Of a DNA stretch of 64,000 nucleotides, positions 32,367 through 42,403 are shown piece after piece. The stretch lies in contig CAVZHI010000007.1 of NCBI GenBank assembly GCA_963775015.1, forward strand, positions 186,001-250,000. The letters are read 5' to 3'. A program made the position numbers and the translations under genes. How positions within the stretch are numbered: the stretch's first letter is position 1; the number at the start of each line of letters is the position of its first letter. Origin of the DNA: JAEMQF01 sp963775015 (GTDB lineage: Bacteria > Pseudomonadota > Gammaproteobacteria > Burkholderiales > Burkholderiaceae_C). The notes below the pieces were generated by a model. It did no database searches. It worked only from the letters and a program-made list of their open reading frames with translations, and was not told the DNA's origin.

Positions 32367-35300
32367 ATGCGATCACTCGATTCGCCTCCAAAGCGGCAAG
32401 CGCCGCCTGGCATTCATCGGTTTGGGCCTTGCGTTGGCTCGGCCGGCACGCATTCCCCGGCTGCGGACACCGACATCGCTTCGGCGCCGCTGATCACTTC
32501 ATCGTCCACCGCCGTCAAGCCGAACCTGATGTTCACGCTCGACGATTCCGGATCGATGGACTGGGAGTACATGCCCGATGACATGGGAACTCGAGCAGGT
32601 ATGGCTACTGGTCGTCGCAGTGCAACGGTCGTGGCCTACAACCCGCGATCACGTATGCATTGCCCGTCGACTCGGCCGGTGCGCCAGATGCCGCCGGAAG
32701 CCTATCGGTCATTGGCTCTGTCGATCCCATCCTGTTCACCGGCACGACTCGCGATCTCTCGGCTGCGCCAACGATCGGTACCGGGAGCTTGCGGTCACAA
32801 CCGACGGCGGGGAATCGACCAGCTACACGGTCGGCGAAACAGTGATGCTGTACGGTGAAGCGACACTTATCAACTGGATGCTGGGCACGGTCACTGCGTG
32901 GAACTGGCGGCGCGACATGCTCACCGTGGATGTGACTTTGACTTCGGGCAGCGGCACGCTCGCGAACCCGCGCGTCGGGAAGGGCGACGCGCGGCTACGA
33001 GACTACTACGTCTACACCGGGAGCCCAAACTCGACTGGACGTACAACAGCTGCGGCGTCATCACGAGCACGCTTCTACACCGAGTGCCGGACCAGCATCG
33101 GCAGCACGCCCGGCAGCCCGTTTTCACGAAGAATCGTCACCGCCACGTCGGGGCCAGTGAGCCTCCCGCGATGAACGCCAGAACTACGCCAATTGGATAG
33201 ACCTACTACAGAACCGCCTCAAGATGATGAAGTCGGCGTGTCAGCCTGGCGTTCAAGGGCATCGACGACAAGTACCGCGTCGGATTCACCAGGATCAGCA
33301 ACACTTCAGTGCGGGCACCAATTTCTCGACGTCGCCGATTTCGGCGCGACGCAAATTGAACTTCTACACCAAGCTCAACGAAGCAACTCCGGGTAGCTCC
33401 ACGCCGCTGCGCGGCGCGTTGTCCAAGGTCGGCCAGTACTTCGCCAAGAAGCGCCCCGGCCAGGTCTACGATCCGGTGCAGTATTCGTGCCAGAAGAATT
33501 TCAACATCTGTCAACGGACGGTTACTGGAACACGGCAGGCACTGGCGGCGGTGGATCTGCCGGACGACCCTATTTGTATGGGCCGTACAGCTCGACAACT
33601 CGACATGGTCGGCCAGCAGGACGGCACGGCCGCGAGGCCGATGTTCGATGGGACCACCACGACCGTGACGACCGCGGAAAGCTGGAGCGAAACCACCACC
33701 ACTGTAGTCACCGTCGACAACACACCTCAAAAGCGGGACATTGTCGACACGACCACGATCACCCACACGACTCCCACCACCTGGGCGCGAACGGATCATC
33801 CATGTCGCCCACGGTCAATACGAACACCAACCGGACCAATCGAGGCTTCACCTGTAGCGGTTATGCTGCGGGCAGTTGCACGGTCGAGAGTTCGTACCAC
33901 CGCCAATCACAATCTGGCCGTTGGTGACCAAGTCATCATCTCGGGAGTCACGCCAGCCGCGTACAACTCCAGTGCAATGACCAACGGGGTGGCGACCGTC
34001 GCGAGCATCGTCAGCAGCACCCGCTACACCTTCGTGTTGACGGGGTTGTCGTCGCAACCTGTCGATACGACGACAAACCCAAACGGCACGACAGTGAAGG
34101 ACGTCAAGCAGCGTCGGCTACTGCCCGGCGAATCAGGGCGTGCTGACATCCACACCGCAGACCGGCAACGGCATCACCACGTCCACGACCAGCAGTCACT
34201 CGACGCTCATGGAGCACCGCACCTCCGATCGGGAAGTCACGACGACAACCGTCGTGACGCCGTATACACGCACCACAGTCAGCGTCAATGGCGTGCTGAC
34301 CGTCAATCCCGCGGGCACGCCAGGGGCCTCGACGACCACTGTGAACATGGTGGCTTCTACGTTTGTCCCGGGCGCAACGACGGGCCCGGTTCCGTCAACC
34401 ACGACGACGCCGGCAGTTGTCGGCCAGCCTTCCAGCTGGACAAGCGGGACTGCCGTGACTTCATGTGCTACGGCAGCGCCCGCAGTCGTTGCCACGCAGA
34501 CGGGTTCCGGCACCTCCGTCGATTCACCCCCGACGTCGCCTGTCACCACGGTTGGCAATTGGCTCCCCGACGGCGCCGCGAGTGCGACGGCGACCGTAGG
34601 CCCCAACACCGTCAAAGGAACCGTGACGCGCAACACCATCGACGGCAACGTCGGGAGGTTCCACCGACTCCCTCGCCGACGTTGCGATGTACTACTACAA
34701 GACCGACTTGCGCGACTCCTCCCTGGGAAATTGCGTCGGGTGCGCTCGGCGCGGGAACCAACGTCTGCAACGACAACGTCGCGCCAAAGGGCAACGACGT
34801 GGCCACGTGGCAGCACATGACCACCTACACCTTGGGGTTGGGCTTGAGCGGCCTGCTCAAGTACGACAAGAACTACCTGACTCAAACCTCCGGCGACTAT
34901 CAACGACCTGTTGCAGGGAACAAAGGACTGGCCTGTCCCCGGCCCGAGCAAAGAAGCGGAAAACATTGACGACCTGTGGCACGCCGCCGTGAACGGGCGT
35001 GGGCAGTACTTCAGCGCCACGGATCCCACGACCCTGGCAACGAGTTTGAACAGCGCGCTGGCATCGATCGCCGAAGTCGTCGGGGCGGGATCGGCAGCCG
35101 CGGCGAGCAATCTTCAGCCAGTGGAGGGGGACAACACCCTGTTCGTCGCACTTTACGTGTCAGCCAAGTGGGCGGGCGATCTTATTGCCTACCCGATGGA
35201 CCCGAAGACTGGCGCCCGCGGCGCAACCAAGACTTGGAGCGCGAAGGAGAAGCTCGACGCAAAGGTTGCAGCCGGAACGGCAAGAACTATCTACTACTTC

Positions 35301-36985
35301 AAGAAGGACGTGACCGGCAACACAGGCCAACTGCGTGACTTCACGCATGAGAACCTCACGACCGACGTCATCAACACTTACGTTGACAACGTGTGCAGCA
35401 ACTCGCCGACGTTGACTCAATGCCCAGCGTTCAATGCGACCGATCTCGCCACCGCGAACTCGGGCCTTAACTTGGTGAGCTGGCTGCGCGGCGGCACCAA
35501 TTCAGTCTATCGCACGAGAGATCACATACTCGGCGACATCATCGGTGGTGCGCCGGTCTATGTTCGCAAGCCGCTCCTTCAAGTACACCGAAAACTCGTA
35601 CGGCACCTTCGCCAGCAGCAAAGCAGGGCGAACTGCAACCGTTTATGTAGCAGCCAATGACGGCATGCTCCACGCGATCGATGCCACCACGGGCGAAGAG
35701 AAGTGGGCGTACATGCCTTCAGAGGTATTGCCCAAGCTGTATCGCCTTGCCGACAACAACTATGCGGCCAGCCACCAGTTTTTGGTGGATGGCGCGCCCA
35801 CGGTGGGTGACATCTTCGTTCCTGGCTCGCCAGGGGCCTGGAAGACGATTCTCGTCGGTGGGTTTGGCGGCAGGCGGGCGCTCGTACTACGCGCTGGACA
35901 TTACCGACCCTGAAAATCCGATTGCGCTGTGGGAGTTTTCGCACCCGAATCTCGGACTGACGTTTGGCAACCCAGTCATCACGAAGCGGCGCTGACGGTA
36001 CGTGGGTCGTTGCGTTCACTTCCGGGTACAACAACAATGTGGGTACAGGGGACGGCAATGGTCATCTCTTCGTCGTCAATGCCAACACCGGCGCACGAGT
36101 TGTTGACCATTCCCACCTACACCACCGGCACAACCCCTGCGGGGACAACGACGTACGCCGAGCGGGCTTGGCAGTCTCAATGTCTGGGTGGATCTCGAGA
36201 TCGACAACACCGGCAAGCGCTACTACGCTGGTGATTTGCTGGGCAATGTCTGGCGCTTCGATATCGACAACGTCGTGTTGCCGTATCAGTCGGCCCTTCT
36301 TCTAGCGCAAGTTATTGCAGGAAGCCCAGCAGCGGCGCAGCCGATCACTTCGCAAATCGCGCTGGGGGAGATTTCGCAAGGCGGTAGCAAGTACCCGGTG
36401 CTCTTGTTTGGTACGGGCAAGTACCTTGGTACATCTGACCTCAGCAACCAGTCGCAACAGAGCGTCTATGGCATCAAGGACTCCTTGACTGCGACCGGTC
36501 TCGGTGACGTGCGCGCCGGCTCCACGCTCGTTGGGCAGACCTTGACGACGACGACCGACGCCAGCGGCGCGAAGATCAAGACGGTCACCAGTAACCCGGT
36601 GAACTGGGCTACGAAGAACGGTTGGTACCTTGACCTCAATACACCGGGAGAGCGTGTCAACATCGCCCCGCTCCTGTTGTTCAATACATTGGTCGTGGCG
36701 GCGAACATTCCGATCGACGACGCCTGTACCGTCGGCGGAGAGTCGTATGTTTTCCAGATCGATATGTATACGGGTAGCGCAGTCAGCGGGTCCACGACGA
36801 TCGCGAGCTGGGTCGGCAATGCAATGTTGGTCGGCCTCGGCGCGCTCACCCTCGACGGCGGCAAAGGGAGCACGGTTGCAAAGGGGACCACGAGCACAGG
36901 CGGCGACCGCCAAGACACCATTCAAGGTGGCGGTCTCAGCCCCCTATCGACACGACGCACCTCATGGCGCGAAATCGTGAACTGA
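32367..36985 (+). CDS. pilY1: PilY1-type pilus tip adhesin (about ten apparent frameshifts)
   Basis: Fragments in all three frames line up as one protein of about 1540 residues. The ATG at 32367 follows AGGGAG. The signal-peptide core GKRRLAFIGLGLALA reads in a shifted frame. A von Willebrand A MIDAS motif (NLMFTLDDSGSMDWEYM) follows, then YGYWSSQCNG and LNFYTKLNEATPGSSTPLRG. A long Thr-rich segment lies at about 33640-34620. The C-terminal PilY1 beta-propeller contains VYVAANDGMLHAIDATTGEE, QFLVDGAPTVGDIFV, SYYALDITDPENP and DLLGNVWRFDID, and the end is TRRTSWREIVN. Shifts occur near 32394, 32460, 32595, 32795, 33025, 33070, 33120-33300, 34130, 34680-34740, 34905, 35560, 35880, 35990 and 36180; some are approximate. 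The corrected stretches I followed carry no stop codons. Confidence 0.75.
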
Positions 36986-37707
36986 ATCTGCTAGAGCACG
37001 ACGCCGGCGTTGCATCGCCGGCGCGTCCGCGATGGCGCTGCGCGTTGCACAAGCTTGAGCCGATTCTGGTGAGCGCGGCACTCGCCGTCAGCCTGCACGC
37101 CGTGATCTTTTCGGTCCCGGTGCGCGGTGAGCCCACGCTGAGTGTCGCGGCGCATGCGCAGACCTCTCGCGCGGTGCGGGTACGCACTGTGCCACCGGGT
37201 GCCGCGAACGTGCCGGGCACGGGCGGTGGTTTGGTGGAGGAGGCTGCCTTGGCTGCGCCAGGCGCCAGCTCCGACCCGATTCAATTCACCCAGAGCGTCG
37301 GCCTCGACGCGCGCGAGGTGAGCCACGCCGGCGTTGATGCCGCGGCAACGTCACCGCCGGTCAGTGGTCTGGCGCTGCGCATGCCCGGCTTGCTGAGCGA
37401 CGAAGACTTCTTCGCACGCGATGCACTGGACGTCGGGCCCTCACCAACGACGCCGGTCCTGATCGACTACCCGCCCGCAGTTGCTGGCGCGGGTAGTCAC
37501 GCTGGCTTGCTTTCGCTGTTCATCGATGACACGGGCAAGGTTGTAAGAGTTCGTGTCGACACACCCGCGCTTCCGTCCGAAATGCAAGACGCTGCGAGAG
37601 CCGCGTTCCTCGGTGCCACGTTCACGCCCGGTTTGCTTGACGGGCTGGCAGTCCGGTCGCGAATTCGTGTTGAAGTGACCTTCGAGGCCGGGTCACCGCT
37701 GCGCTGA
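36964..37707 (+). CDS. TonB C-terminal-domain-like membrane protein
   Basis: This 247-residue protein has a cytoplasmic N-terminus, one transmembrane helix (PILVSAALAVSLHAVIFSVP, about 33-52), an Ala/Pro/Ser-containing periplasmic linker, and a C-terminal domain resembling TonB_C (GLLSLFIDDTGKVVRVRVDT, FTPGLLDGLAVRSRIRVEVTF). It lacks the long Pro-Glu/Pro-Lys spacer of classical TonB, and no exbBD genes are nearby. The ATG at 36964 lies inside the 3' end of pilY1 (22-bp overlap, different frame). Its role, in the pilus, Mla or TonB context, is unknown. Confidence 0.65.
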   Translation: MARNRELNLLEHDAGVASPARPRWRCALHKLEPILVSAALAVSLHAVIFSVPVRGEPTLSVAAHAQTSRAVRVRTVPPGAANVPGTGGGLVEEAALAAPGASSDPIQFTQSVGLDAREVSHAGVDAAATSPPVSGLALRMPGLLSDEDFFARDALDVGPSPTTPVLIDYPPAVAGAGSHAGLLSLFIDDTGKVVRVRVDTPALPSEMQDAARAAFLGATFTPGLLDGLAVRSRIRVEVTFEAGSPLR

Positions 37708-37872
37708 TCTGCACCCGCCCGAGCCAAGCCGTCGCCGACGACCGTGCCCGCGTCGCGTGCGAGAGCGCGCCGCAATGCATGCGACAATCATTTCGGCTCA
37801 GCGATCGCCATTGGCGATCTACCCCGAAGGCCTACCACCGAACTGCTGCCGGCTTGCCCGGCTCCACGGCGA

Positions 37873-38682
37873 GTGAGTTCAGACACCCTCATCGACATCG
37901 ACCACGTCACGTTCGGCTACGACAGCGGCCGGACGATCCTCAACGACGTTTCGCTGCGCTTCGGGCGCGGCAAGGTGACGTCGATTCTGGGCGGTTCGGG
38001 TTGCGGCAAGACGACGCTGCTGCGCCTCATCGGCGGTGTTCACCCGGCGACGCAAGGCACGGTTCGCTTTGACGGCGAAGTGGTCGACTCGCGCAACATC
38101 GAGCAGCTGTTTCGCTTGCGGCGCCGCCTGGGCATGCTGTTCCAGTTCGGCGCGCTGTTCACCGACTTGACGGTGTTCGAGAACGTCGCTTTTCCGCTGC
38201 GCGAGCACACCGATCTCGACGACACGATGATTCGCGATATCGTGCTGATGAAACTCAACGCGGTGGGCCTGCGCGGTGCGGCGCCGCTGCGGATTTCGGA
38301 GATTTCGGGCGGCATGGCGCGTCGCGTCGCGCTCGCGCGCGCGATCGCGCTTGATCCGGAAGTCATCATGTACGACGAGCCGTTTGCCGGCCTGGACCCA
38401 ATTTCGATGGCGGTTGCGGCGAATCTCATCCGCACGCTGAACGACACGACCGGCGCCACGTCGCTGATCGTCTCGCACGACGTGCAGGAGTGCTTCAGCA
38501 TTTGCGACTATGCGTACCTGTTGTCGTCGCAAGGCCGTGTCGTCGCGCATGGCAAGCCGGCCGAGCTGAACGCGTCGGAGGACCCGCAGGTGCGCCAGTT
38601 CATTCGCGGCGAGCCCGACGGCCCGGTGCGGTTTCACTACCCGGCGCGGCCGCTCGCCGAAGAATTGGGTGTGGGCGCATGA
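37873..38682 (+). CDS. mlaF: Mla phospholipid transport ATPase MlaF
   Basis: This 269-residue ABC ATPase of the MlaFEDB inner-membrane complex has Walker A GGSGCGKTT at 40-48, signature ISGGMARRVALARA, Walker B EVIMYDEPFAGLDP and switch SHDVQE. The GTG at 37873 gives the family-typical start SSDTLIDIDHVTFGYD; the open frame extends further upstream without homology. Its TGA overlaps the mlaE ATG. Confidence 0.95.
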   Translation: MSSDTLIDIDHVTFGYDSGRTILNDVSLRFGRGKVTSILGGSGCGKTTLLRLIGGVHPATQGTVRFDGEVVDSRNIEQLFRLRRRLGMLFQFGALFTDLTVFENVAFPLREHTDLDDTMIRDIVLMKLNAVGLRGAAPLRISEISGGMARRVALARAIALDPEVIMYDEPFAGLDPISMAVAANLIRTLNDTTGATSLIVSHDVQECFSICDYAYLLSSQGRVVAHGKPAELNASEDPQVRQFIRGEPDGPVRFHYPARPLAEELGVGA

Positions 38683-39461
38683 CGGCGATGGTCGCATCGC
38701 TCGGCCGGGTCGTGCTCGACGTGATGTACGCGCTCGGGCATCACGCCTACTTCTTCGTCGACCTGCTGCGCAACCTGCCGGTCGCGATGCGACGTCCGTA
38801 TCTCGTCGTGGCGCAAGTGCACGCGATCGGGAATCGCTCCCTCGTCATCATTCTGGCGTCGGGCATGGCGGTGGGCTTTGTGCTCGCGCTGCAGATGTAC
38901 TACGCGCTCGTGAAATACGGTGCCGCCGAATCGCTCGGGCTGGTGGTGAACCTGTCGCTCGTGCGCGAACTCGGCCCGGTCGTCACGGCGTTGCTCTTCG
39001 CCGGGCGTGCCGGTACGTCGCTGACGGCGGAGATCGGCCTCATGAAAGCCGGCGAGCAGATCGCGGCGATGGAAATGATGGCGATCGACCCGAAGAGCCG
39101 CGTGCTCGCGCCGCGCTTTCTGGGCGGAATCATCTCGATGCCCATTCTGGCGGTGCTGTTCTCTGCGGTCGGCATCCTTGGCGCCTATGTGGTCGCGGTG
39201 CTGCTGATCGGTGTCGATTCGGGCAACTTCTGGTCCATCATGCAAAGTGGCGTCGACGTGCAGCGCGACGTCGGCAACGGCATCGTGAAGAGCATGGTGT
39301 TCGGCGTCATCTGCACGTTCGTCGCGCTGTATCAGGGTTACGAGACGCAAGCCACTCCCGAAGGCGTGGCGCACGCGACGACGCGCACCGTCGTGATCGC
39401 GTCGCTCGCCGTGCTGTGCACGGACTTCATACTCACCGCGTTGATGTTCTCAACGCCATAA
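38679..39461 (+). CDS. mlaE: Mla phospholipid transport permease MlaE
   Basis: This 260-residue permease has about five membrane helices and the MlaE signature RELGPVVTALLFAGRAGTSL, followed by TAEIGLMKAGEQIAAMEMMAI. The ATG at 38679 overlaps the mlaF stop (ATGA). It forms the membrane core of the complex that moves phospholipids between the outer and inner membranes. Confidence 0.96.
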   Translation: MTAMVASLGRVVLDVMYALGHHAYFFVDLLRNLPVAMRRPYLVVAQVHAIGNRSLVIILASGMAVGFVLALQMYYALVKYGAAESLGLVVNLSLVRELGPVVTALLFAGRAGTSLTAEIGLMKAGEQIAAMEMMAIDPKSRVLAPRFLGGIISMPILAVLFSAVGILGAYVVAVLLIGVDSGNFWSIMQSGVDVQRDVGNGIVKSMVFGVICTFVALYQGYETQATPEGVAHATTRTVVIASLAVLCTDFILTALMFSTP

Positions 39462-39474
39462 GAGGTACAACAAC

Positions 39475-39963
39475 ATGGGCAAGAAGGGCATTGAAACGAT
39501 GGTCGGCGTGTTCGTCCTGCTCGGCATGCTGGGGCTCGTGTTCCTCGCGCTGAAGGCGGCGAATCTGGGCAGCTTCAGCGCCGGCAGCACGTATTCGCTG
39601 ACGGCTCGCTTCGACAACATCGGTGGCCTGAAGAAGCACGCGCCGGTGCGCAGCGCCGGCGTCACGGTGGGGCGTGTCGTGTCGATCGAGCTCGACCGCA
39701 AGACCTATCAGGGCGTGGTGCGCATGGAGCTCGACTCGAAGGTCGAGTTCCCGAAGGACTCGTCGGCGCGAATCCTCACCGCCGGCCTGCTCGGCGACCA
39801 GTACATCGGCGTCGAGCCCGGCGCGGAAGAGAAGATCCTCGTGGCAGGCGACGCGATCAAGCAGACGCAGTCGGCGGTCGTGCTCGAAAGCCTGATCAGC
39901 CAGTTTCTCTTCAACAAAGCCGCTGACGCGGGGGCAGGGGAGCCGAGCGGGGCGAAGAAGTGA
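39475..39963 (+). CDS. mlaD: Mla substrate-binding MCE protein MlaD
   Basis: This 162-residue protein has an N-terminal transmembrane helix (MVGVFVLLGMLGLVFLAL) and one MCE domain (LTARFDNIGGLKKHAPVRSA, GVTVGRVVSI, LLGDQYIGVEPG). In known complexes it forms the hexameric ring in the periplasm. It starts 13 bp after mlaE and its stop overlaps the mlaA GTG. Confidence 0.95.
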   Translation: MGKKGIETMVGVFVLLGMLGLVFLALKAANLGSFSAGSTYSLTARFDNIGGLKKHAPVRSAGVTVGRVVSIELDRKTYQGVVRMELDSKVEFPKDSSARILTAGLLGDQYIGVEPGAEEKILVAGDAIKQTQSAVVLESLISQFLFNKAADAGAGEPSGAKK

Positions 39964-40739
39964 ATTCGAGCTTCGCGCGCCTGATCGGCAGAGCGGTTCT
40001 GCTGGCCGCGGTGGCGCTGGCGTCGGGTTGCGCGACGGTCGATTCGAACCGCCCGGCGACCAACAATCCGCGCGACCCGTGGGAGAACTGGAACCGCAAG
40101 GTGTTCTCGTTCAACGAGGTGCTCGACGCGTACGTGCTCGTGCCCGTCGCAACGGCGTACGAAACGATCACGCCGCGCTTCGTGCGCCAGGGCGTGACGA
40201 ACTTCTTCAACAACTTCGCTGACGTGTGGTCCGCAGTGAACAACGTATTGCAGGGCAAGCTCGATCGCGCCTTCACCGACGTGGTGCGGGTGGGGACGAA
40301 TTCCGTGCTCGGTATTGGCGGCCTGTTCGACATTGCGAGTGAAGCGGGGATCGAGCCCACATACGAGGACTTCGGCCAGACGCTCGGGCGCTGGGGTGCC
40401 CCGCCGGGGCCGTACGTGGTGTGGCCGTTGCTCGGCCCGTCCAACGTGCGCGAATCTTTTGCGTTGCCGCTGGACCGAGGTGTCTCGCCGGCGCTGCTGA
40501 TCGATAACAACACCGTGAAATGGGGCTTGGCGGGGCTGCAGATCGTGAATGTTCGGGCCGGGCTTCTCGGCGCCAGCCGGGCGCTCGATGAAACCGGCTT
40601 GGACAAGTACAGTTTCATTCGAGACGCGTACCTCCAGCGGCGTCGAAACGTTGTATTCGATGGCGACCCACCGGACGAACCGTCACCGCCGGAACCCGAC
40701 GAAGCCGACGTACCAGATCCCGGCCCGAAACGAAAATAG
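39960..40739 (+). CDS. mlaA: Outer-membrane lipoprotein MlaA (VacJ)
   Basis: This 259-residue lipoprotein has the lipobox LASGCATV. Its hallmark sequences are NPRDPWENWNRKVFSFNEVL and the following Tyr/Val-Pro segment, then FFNNFADVW and GLFDIASEAGI. It extracts phospholipids from the outer leaflet with porins and passes them to MlaC. The tail is Pro/Asp/Glu-rich. The GTG at 39960 overlaps the mlaD stop (GTGA). Having mlaA inside the mla operon is typical of beta-proteobacteria and differs from E. coli. Confidence 0.95.
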   Translation: MNSSFARLIGRAVLLAAVALASGCATVDSNRPATNNPRDPWENWNRKVFSFNEVLDAYVLVPVATAYETITPRFVRQGVTNFFNNFADVWSAVNNVLQGKLDRAFTDVVRVGTNSVLGIGGLFDIASEAGIEPTYEDFGQTLGRWGAPPGPYVVWPLLGPSNVRESFALPLDRGVSPALLIDNNTVKWGLAGLQIVNVRAGLLGASRALDETGLDKYSFIRDAYLQRRRNVVFDGDPPDEPSPPEPDEADVPDPGPKRK

Positions 40740-40747
40740 GATCGACC

Positions 40748-41395
40748 ATGACAGGAATGACCATGCAATCCATGATTCGCCGCTCCGTTCTCGCCTTGAT
40801 CGCCCTGTGTACGGCCGGGGTCAGTGGGCTGGCTCGTTCGCAGTCGATCAAATCGCCCGACGTGCTGATCAAGGAAGTCTCGATCGACGTCATCGAAGCG
40901 GTGAAGGCGGACAAGAGCATCCAGTCGGGCGACGTGCAGAAAGTGATTGCGCTCGTCGACGCCAAAGTGATGCCGCACGTCAACTTCCAGCGCATGACAG
41001 CGTCTGCCGTCGGGCGCTACTGGCGTCAGGCGACTCCCGAGCAGCAGAAGAGCTTGCAGGACGAGTTCAAGATCCTGCTCGTTCGCACCTACTCGGGTGC
41101 GCTTGCGCAGGTGAAAGACCAGTCGGTGCAGCTCCGACCGATGCGCGGCAGCGCAGACGACACGGAAGTTGTCGTGCGCACCGAAGTCAAAGGCAAGGGC
41201 GAGCCGATCCAGCTGGACTACCGCCTGGAGAAGACGGCAGACGGTTGGCGAATCTACGACGTCAACGTGCTCGGTGTGTGGCTGGTCGAGAACTACCGCA
41301 ACAGCTTCTCGCAGGAGATCAGCGCTGGCGGCATCGACGGCCTGATTGCCAAACTTGCCGAACGCAACAAGGCGGCGAAGAGCGGAAAGACCTGA
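40748..41395 (+). CDS. mlaC: Periplasmic phospholipid carrier MlaC
   Basis: This 215-residue protein has a signal peptide (about 1-30). Conserved segments of the MlaC fold are FQRMTASAVGRYWRQATPEQ, FKILLVRTYSGAL and WRIYDVNVLGVWLVENYRNS. It shuttles lipids between MlaA and MlaFEDB. The ATG at 40748 follows AGGATC; an internal ATG at 40757 is also possible. Confidence 0.95.
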   Translation: MTGMTMQSMIRRSVLALIALCTAGVSGLARSQSIKSPDVLIKEVSIDVIEAVKADKSIQSGDVQKVIALVDAKVMPHVNFQRMTASAVGRYWRQATPEQQKSLQDEFKILLVRTYSGALAQVKDQSVQLRPMRGSADDTEVVVRTEVKGKGEPIQLDYRLEKTADGWRIYDVNVLGVWLVENYRNSFSQEISAGGIDGLIAKLAERNKAAKSGKT

Positions 41396-41398
41396 TTC

Positions 41399-41791
41399 AT
41401 GTTGCTCCTTCCCGCCACGCTCACCACGCACGAGGCGCGCAATACGCTTCGCATGTTGACTCAGGCGATTCAGGCGCAGACGCAAGGCGTCGTGGTTGAC
41501 GCGTCGAACCTGGTGCACTTCGACTCTTCGGCGCTCTCGGTGCTGCTCGAATGTCAGCGCCAGGCGCAGGCCTGGGGCAAGACGTTTGCGCTCAGCGAAC
41601 CGCCGCCAAAGCTCACGGCGCTGGCCAAGCTGTACGGGGTGGACGTGCTGCTGATGCGCGAGGCCGGCGTTTCAGCTCGGCGTAGCACCGATTCGGATCA
41701 GCGGCGCGCCGCCGACAGCGCGTTTCGCATCCGACTTTGGCGCCAGTGGTTGACGCGCCAACCCAGCAGGATTGCGACGATCGCCGCGTAA
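41399..41791 (+). CDS. mlaB: STAS-domain protein MlaB
   Basis: The first 95 residues form a STAS domain (GVVVDASNLVHFDSSALSVL, PPPKLTALAKLYGVDVLL) that regulates MlaF. The frame then continues with a polar, Arg-rich tail for a total of 130 residues, longer than usual. It overlaps the convergent msrQ gene by 94 bp. A small indel near 41650 would end the protein around 41687 and remove the overlap, so the true 3' end is uncertain. Confidence 0.8.
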   Translation: MLLLPATLTTHEARNTLRMLTQAIQAQTQGVVVDASNLVHFDSSALSVLLECQRQAQAWGKTFALSEPPPKLTALAKLYGVDVLLMREAGVSARRSTDSDQRRAADSAFRIRLWRQWLTRQPSRIATIAA

Positions 41792-42375
41792 ACCGCGACC
41801 TCGGTGAAGTTGTTCTTCGCTGAACGCATCCAAAAGAAATGCAACAGACCCAGCAGCACGATCGCGTAGACCAGGCGGTGCAGCACTTGCCATCGCCGCG
41901 CGCCCAGGGCCTTGATGGCCCGATTGAACGACGTCGCGGCGAGTGGAATCAAGAGCACGAGCGCGAGCGTTCCGACCAGGATGAAAGGCCGCTTGGGAAT
42001 GTCGCGAACGATCGCTGCAGCGTCGAACCCCATGTCGAGCCAGGCGTAGCAGAGAAAATGCACGCAGGCGTAGAAGAATGCGAACAGGCCCGTCATGCGG
42101 CGAAACCGCGCCAGGGCGGGCTGGCCCGTCCAGTGGCGCAGCGGCGTGATGGCAAGCGTCAGGCAAATGAATCGCAGCGTCCAGTCGCCGGTGGCGCGCA
42201 GCAGTTTCTCCGCGGGGTTCGCGCCCAATGCGTCGGCGAGCGCACCGTACAAGAGCCACGCGAACGGCAAGAGCGCGACGGCAAAGAGCGCTGGTTTGAC
42301 CGCGGCGTGAAGCAGCAGGGGGGCGCGACGCGCGGCAGGCGGCTGCACCGCAGGTTCTGTCCAGCTCAAGCGCAT
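41698..42375 (-). CDS. msrQ: Heme-binding membrane subunit MsrQ
   Basis: This 225-residue, roughly six-helix ferric-reductase-like protein supplies electrons to MsrP. Family features include FICLTLAITPLRHWTGQP, RRMTGLFAFFYACVHFLCY and WQVLHRLVYAIVLLGLLHFF with the candidate heme-binding histidines. The ATG at 42375 is used; a longer frame to 42504 overlaps msrP. It lies 28 bp downstream of msrP on the same strand. Confidence 0.92.
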   Translation of the reverse strand: MRLSWTEPAVQPPAARRAPLLLHAAVKPALFAVALLPFAWLLYGALADALGANPAEKLLRATGDWTLRFICLTLAITPLRHWTGQPALARFRRMTGLFAFFYACVHFLCYAWLDMGFDAAAIVRDIPKRPFILVGTLALVLLIPLAATSFNRAIKALGARRWQVLHRLVYAIVLLGLLHFFWMRSAKNNFTEVAVYAAIVAILLGWRVNHWRQSRMRNALSAARR

Positions 42376-42403
42376 GGGGCGGGGCCTTCGGCAGCGGCGC
42401 ACT

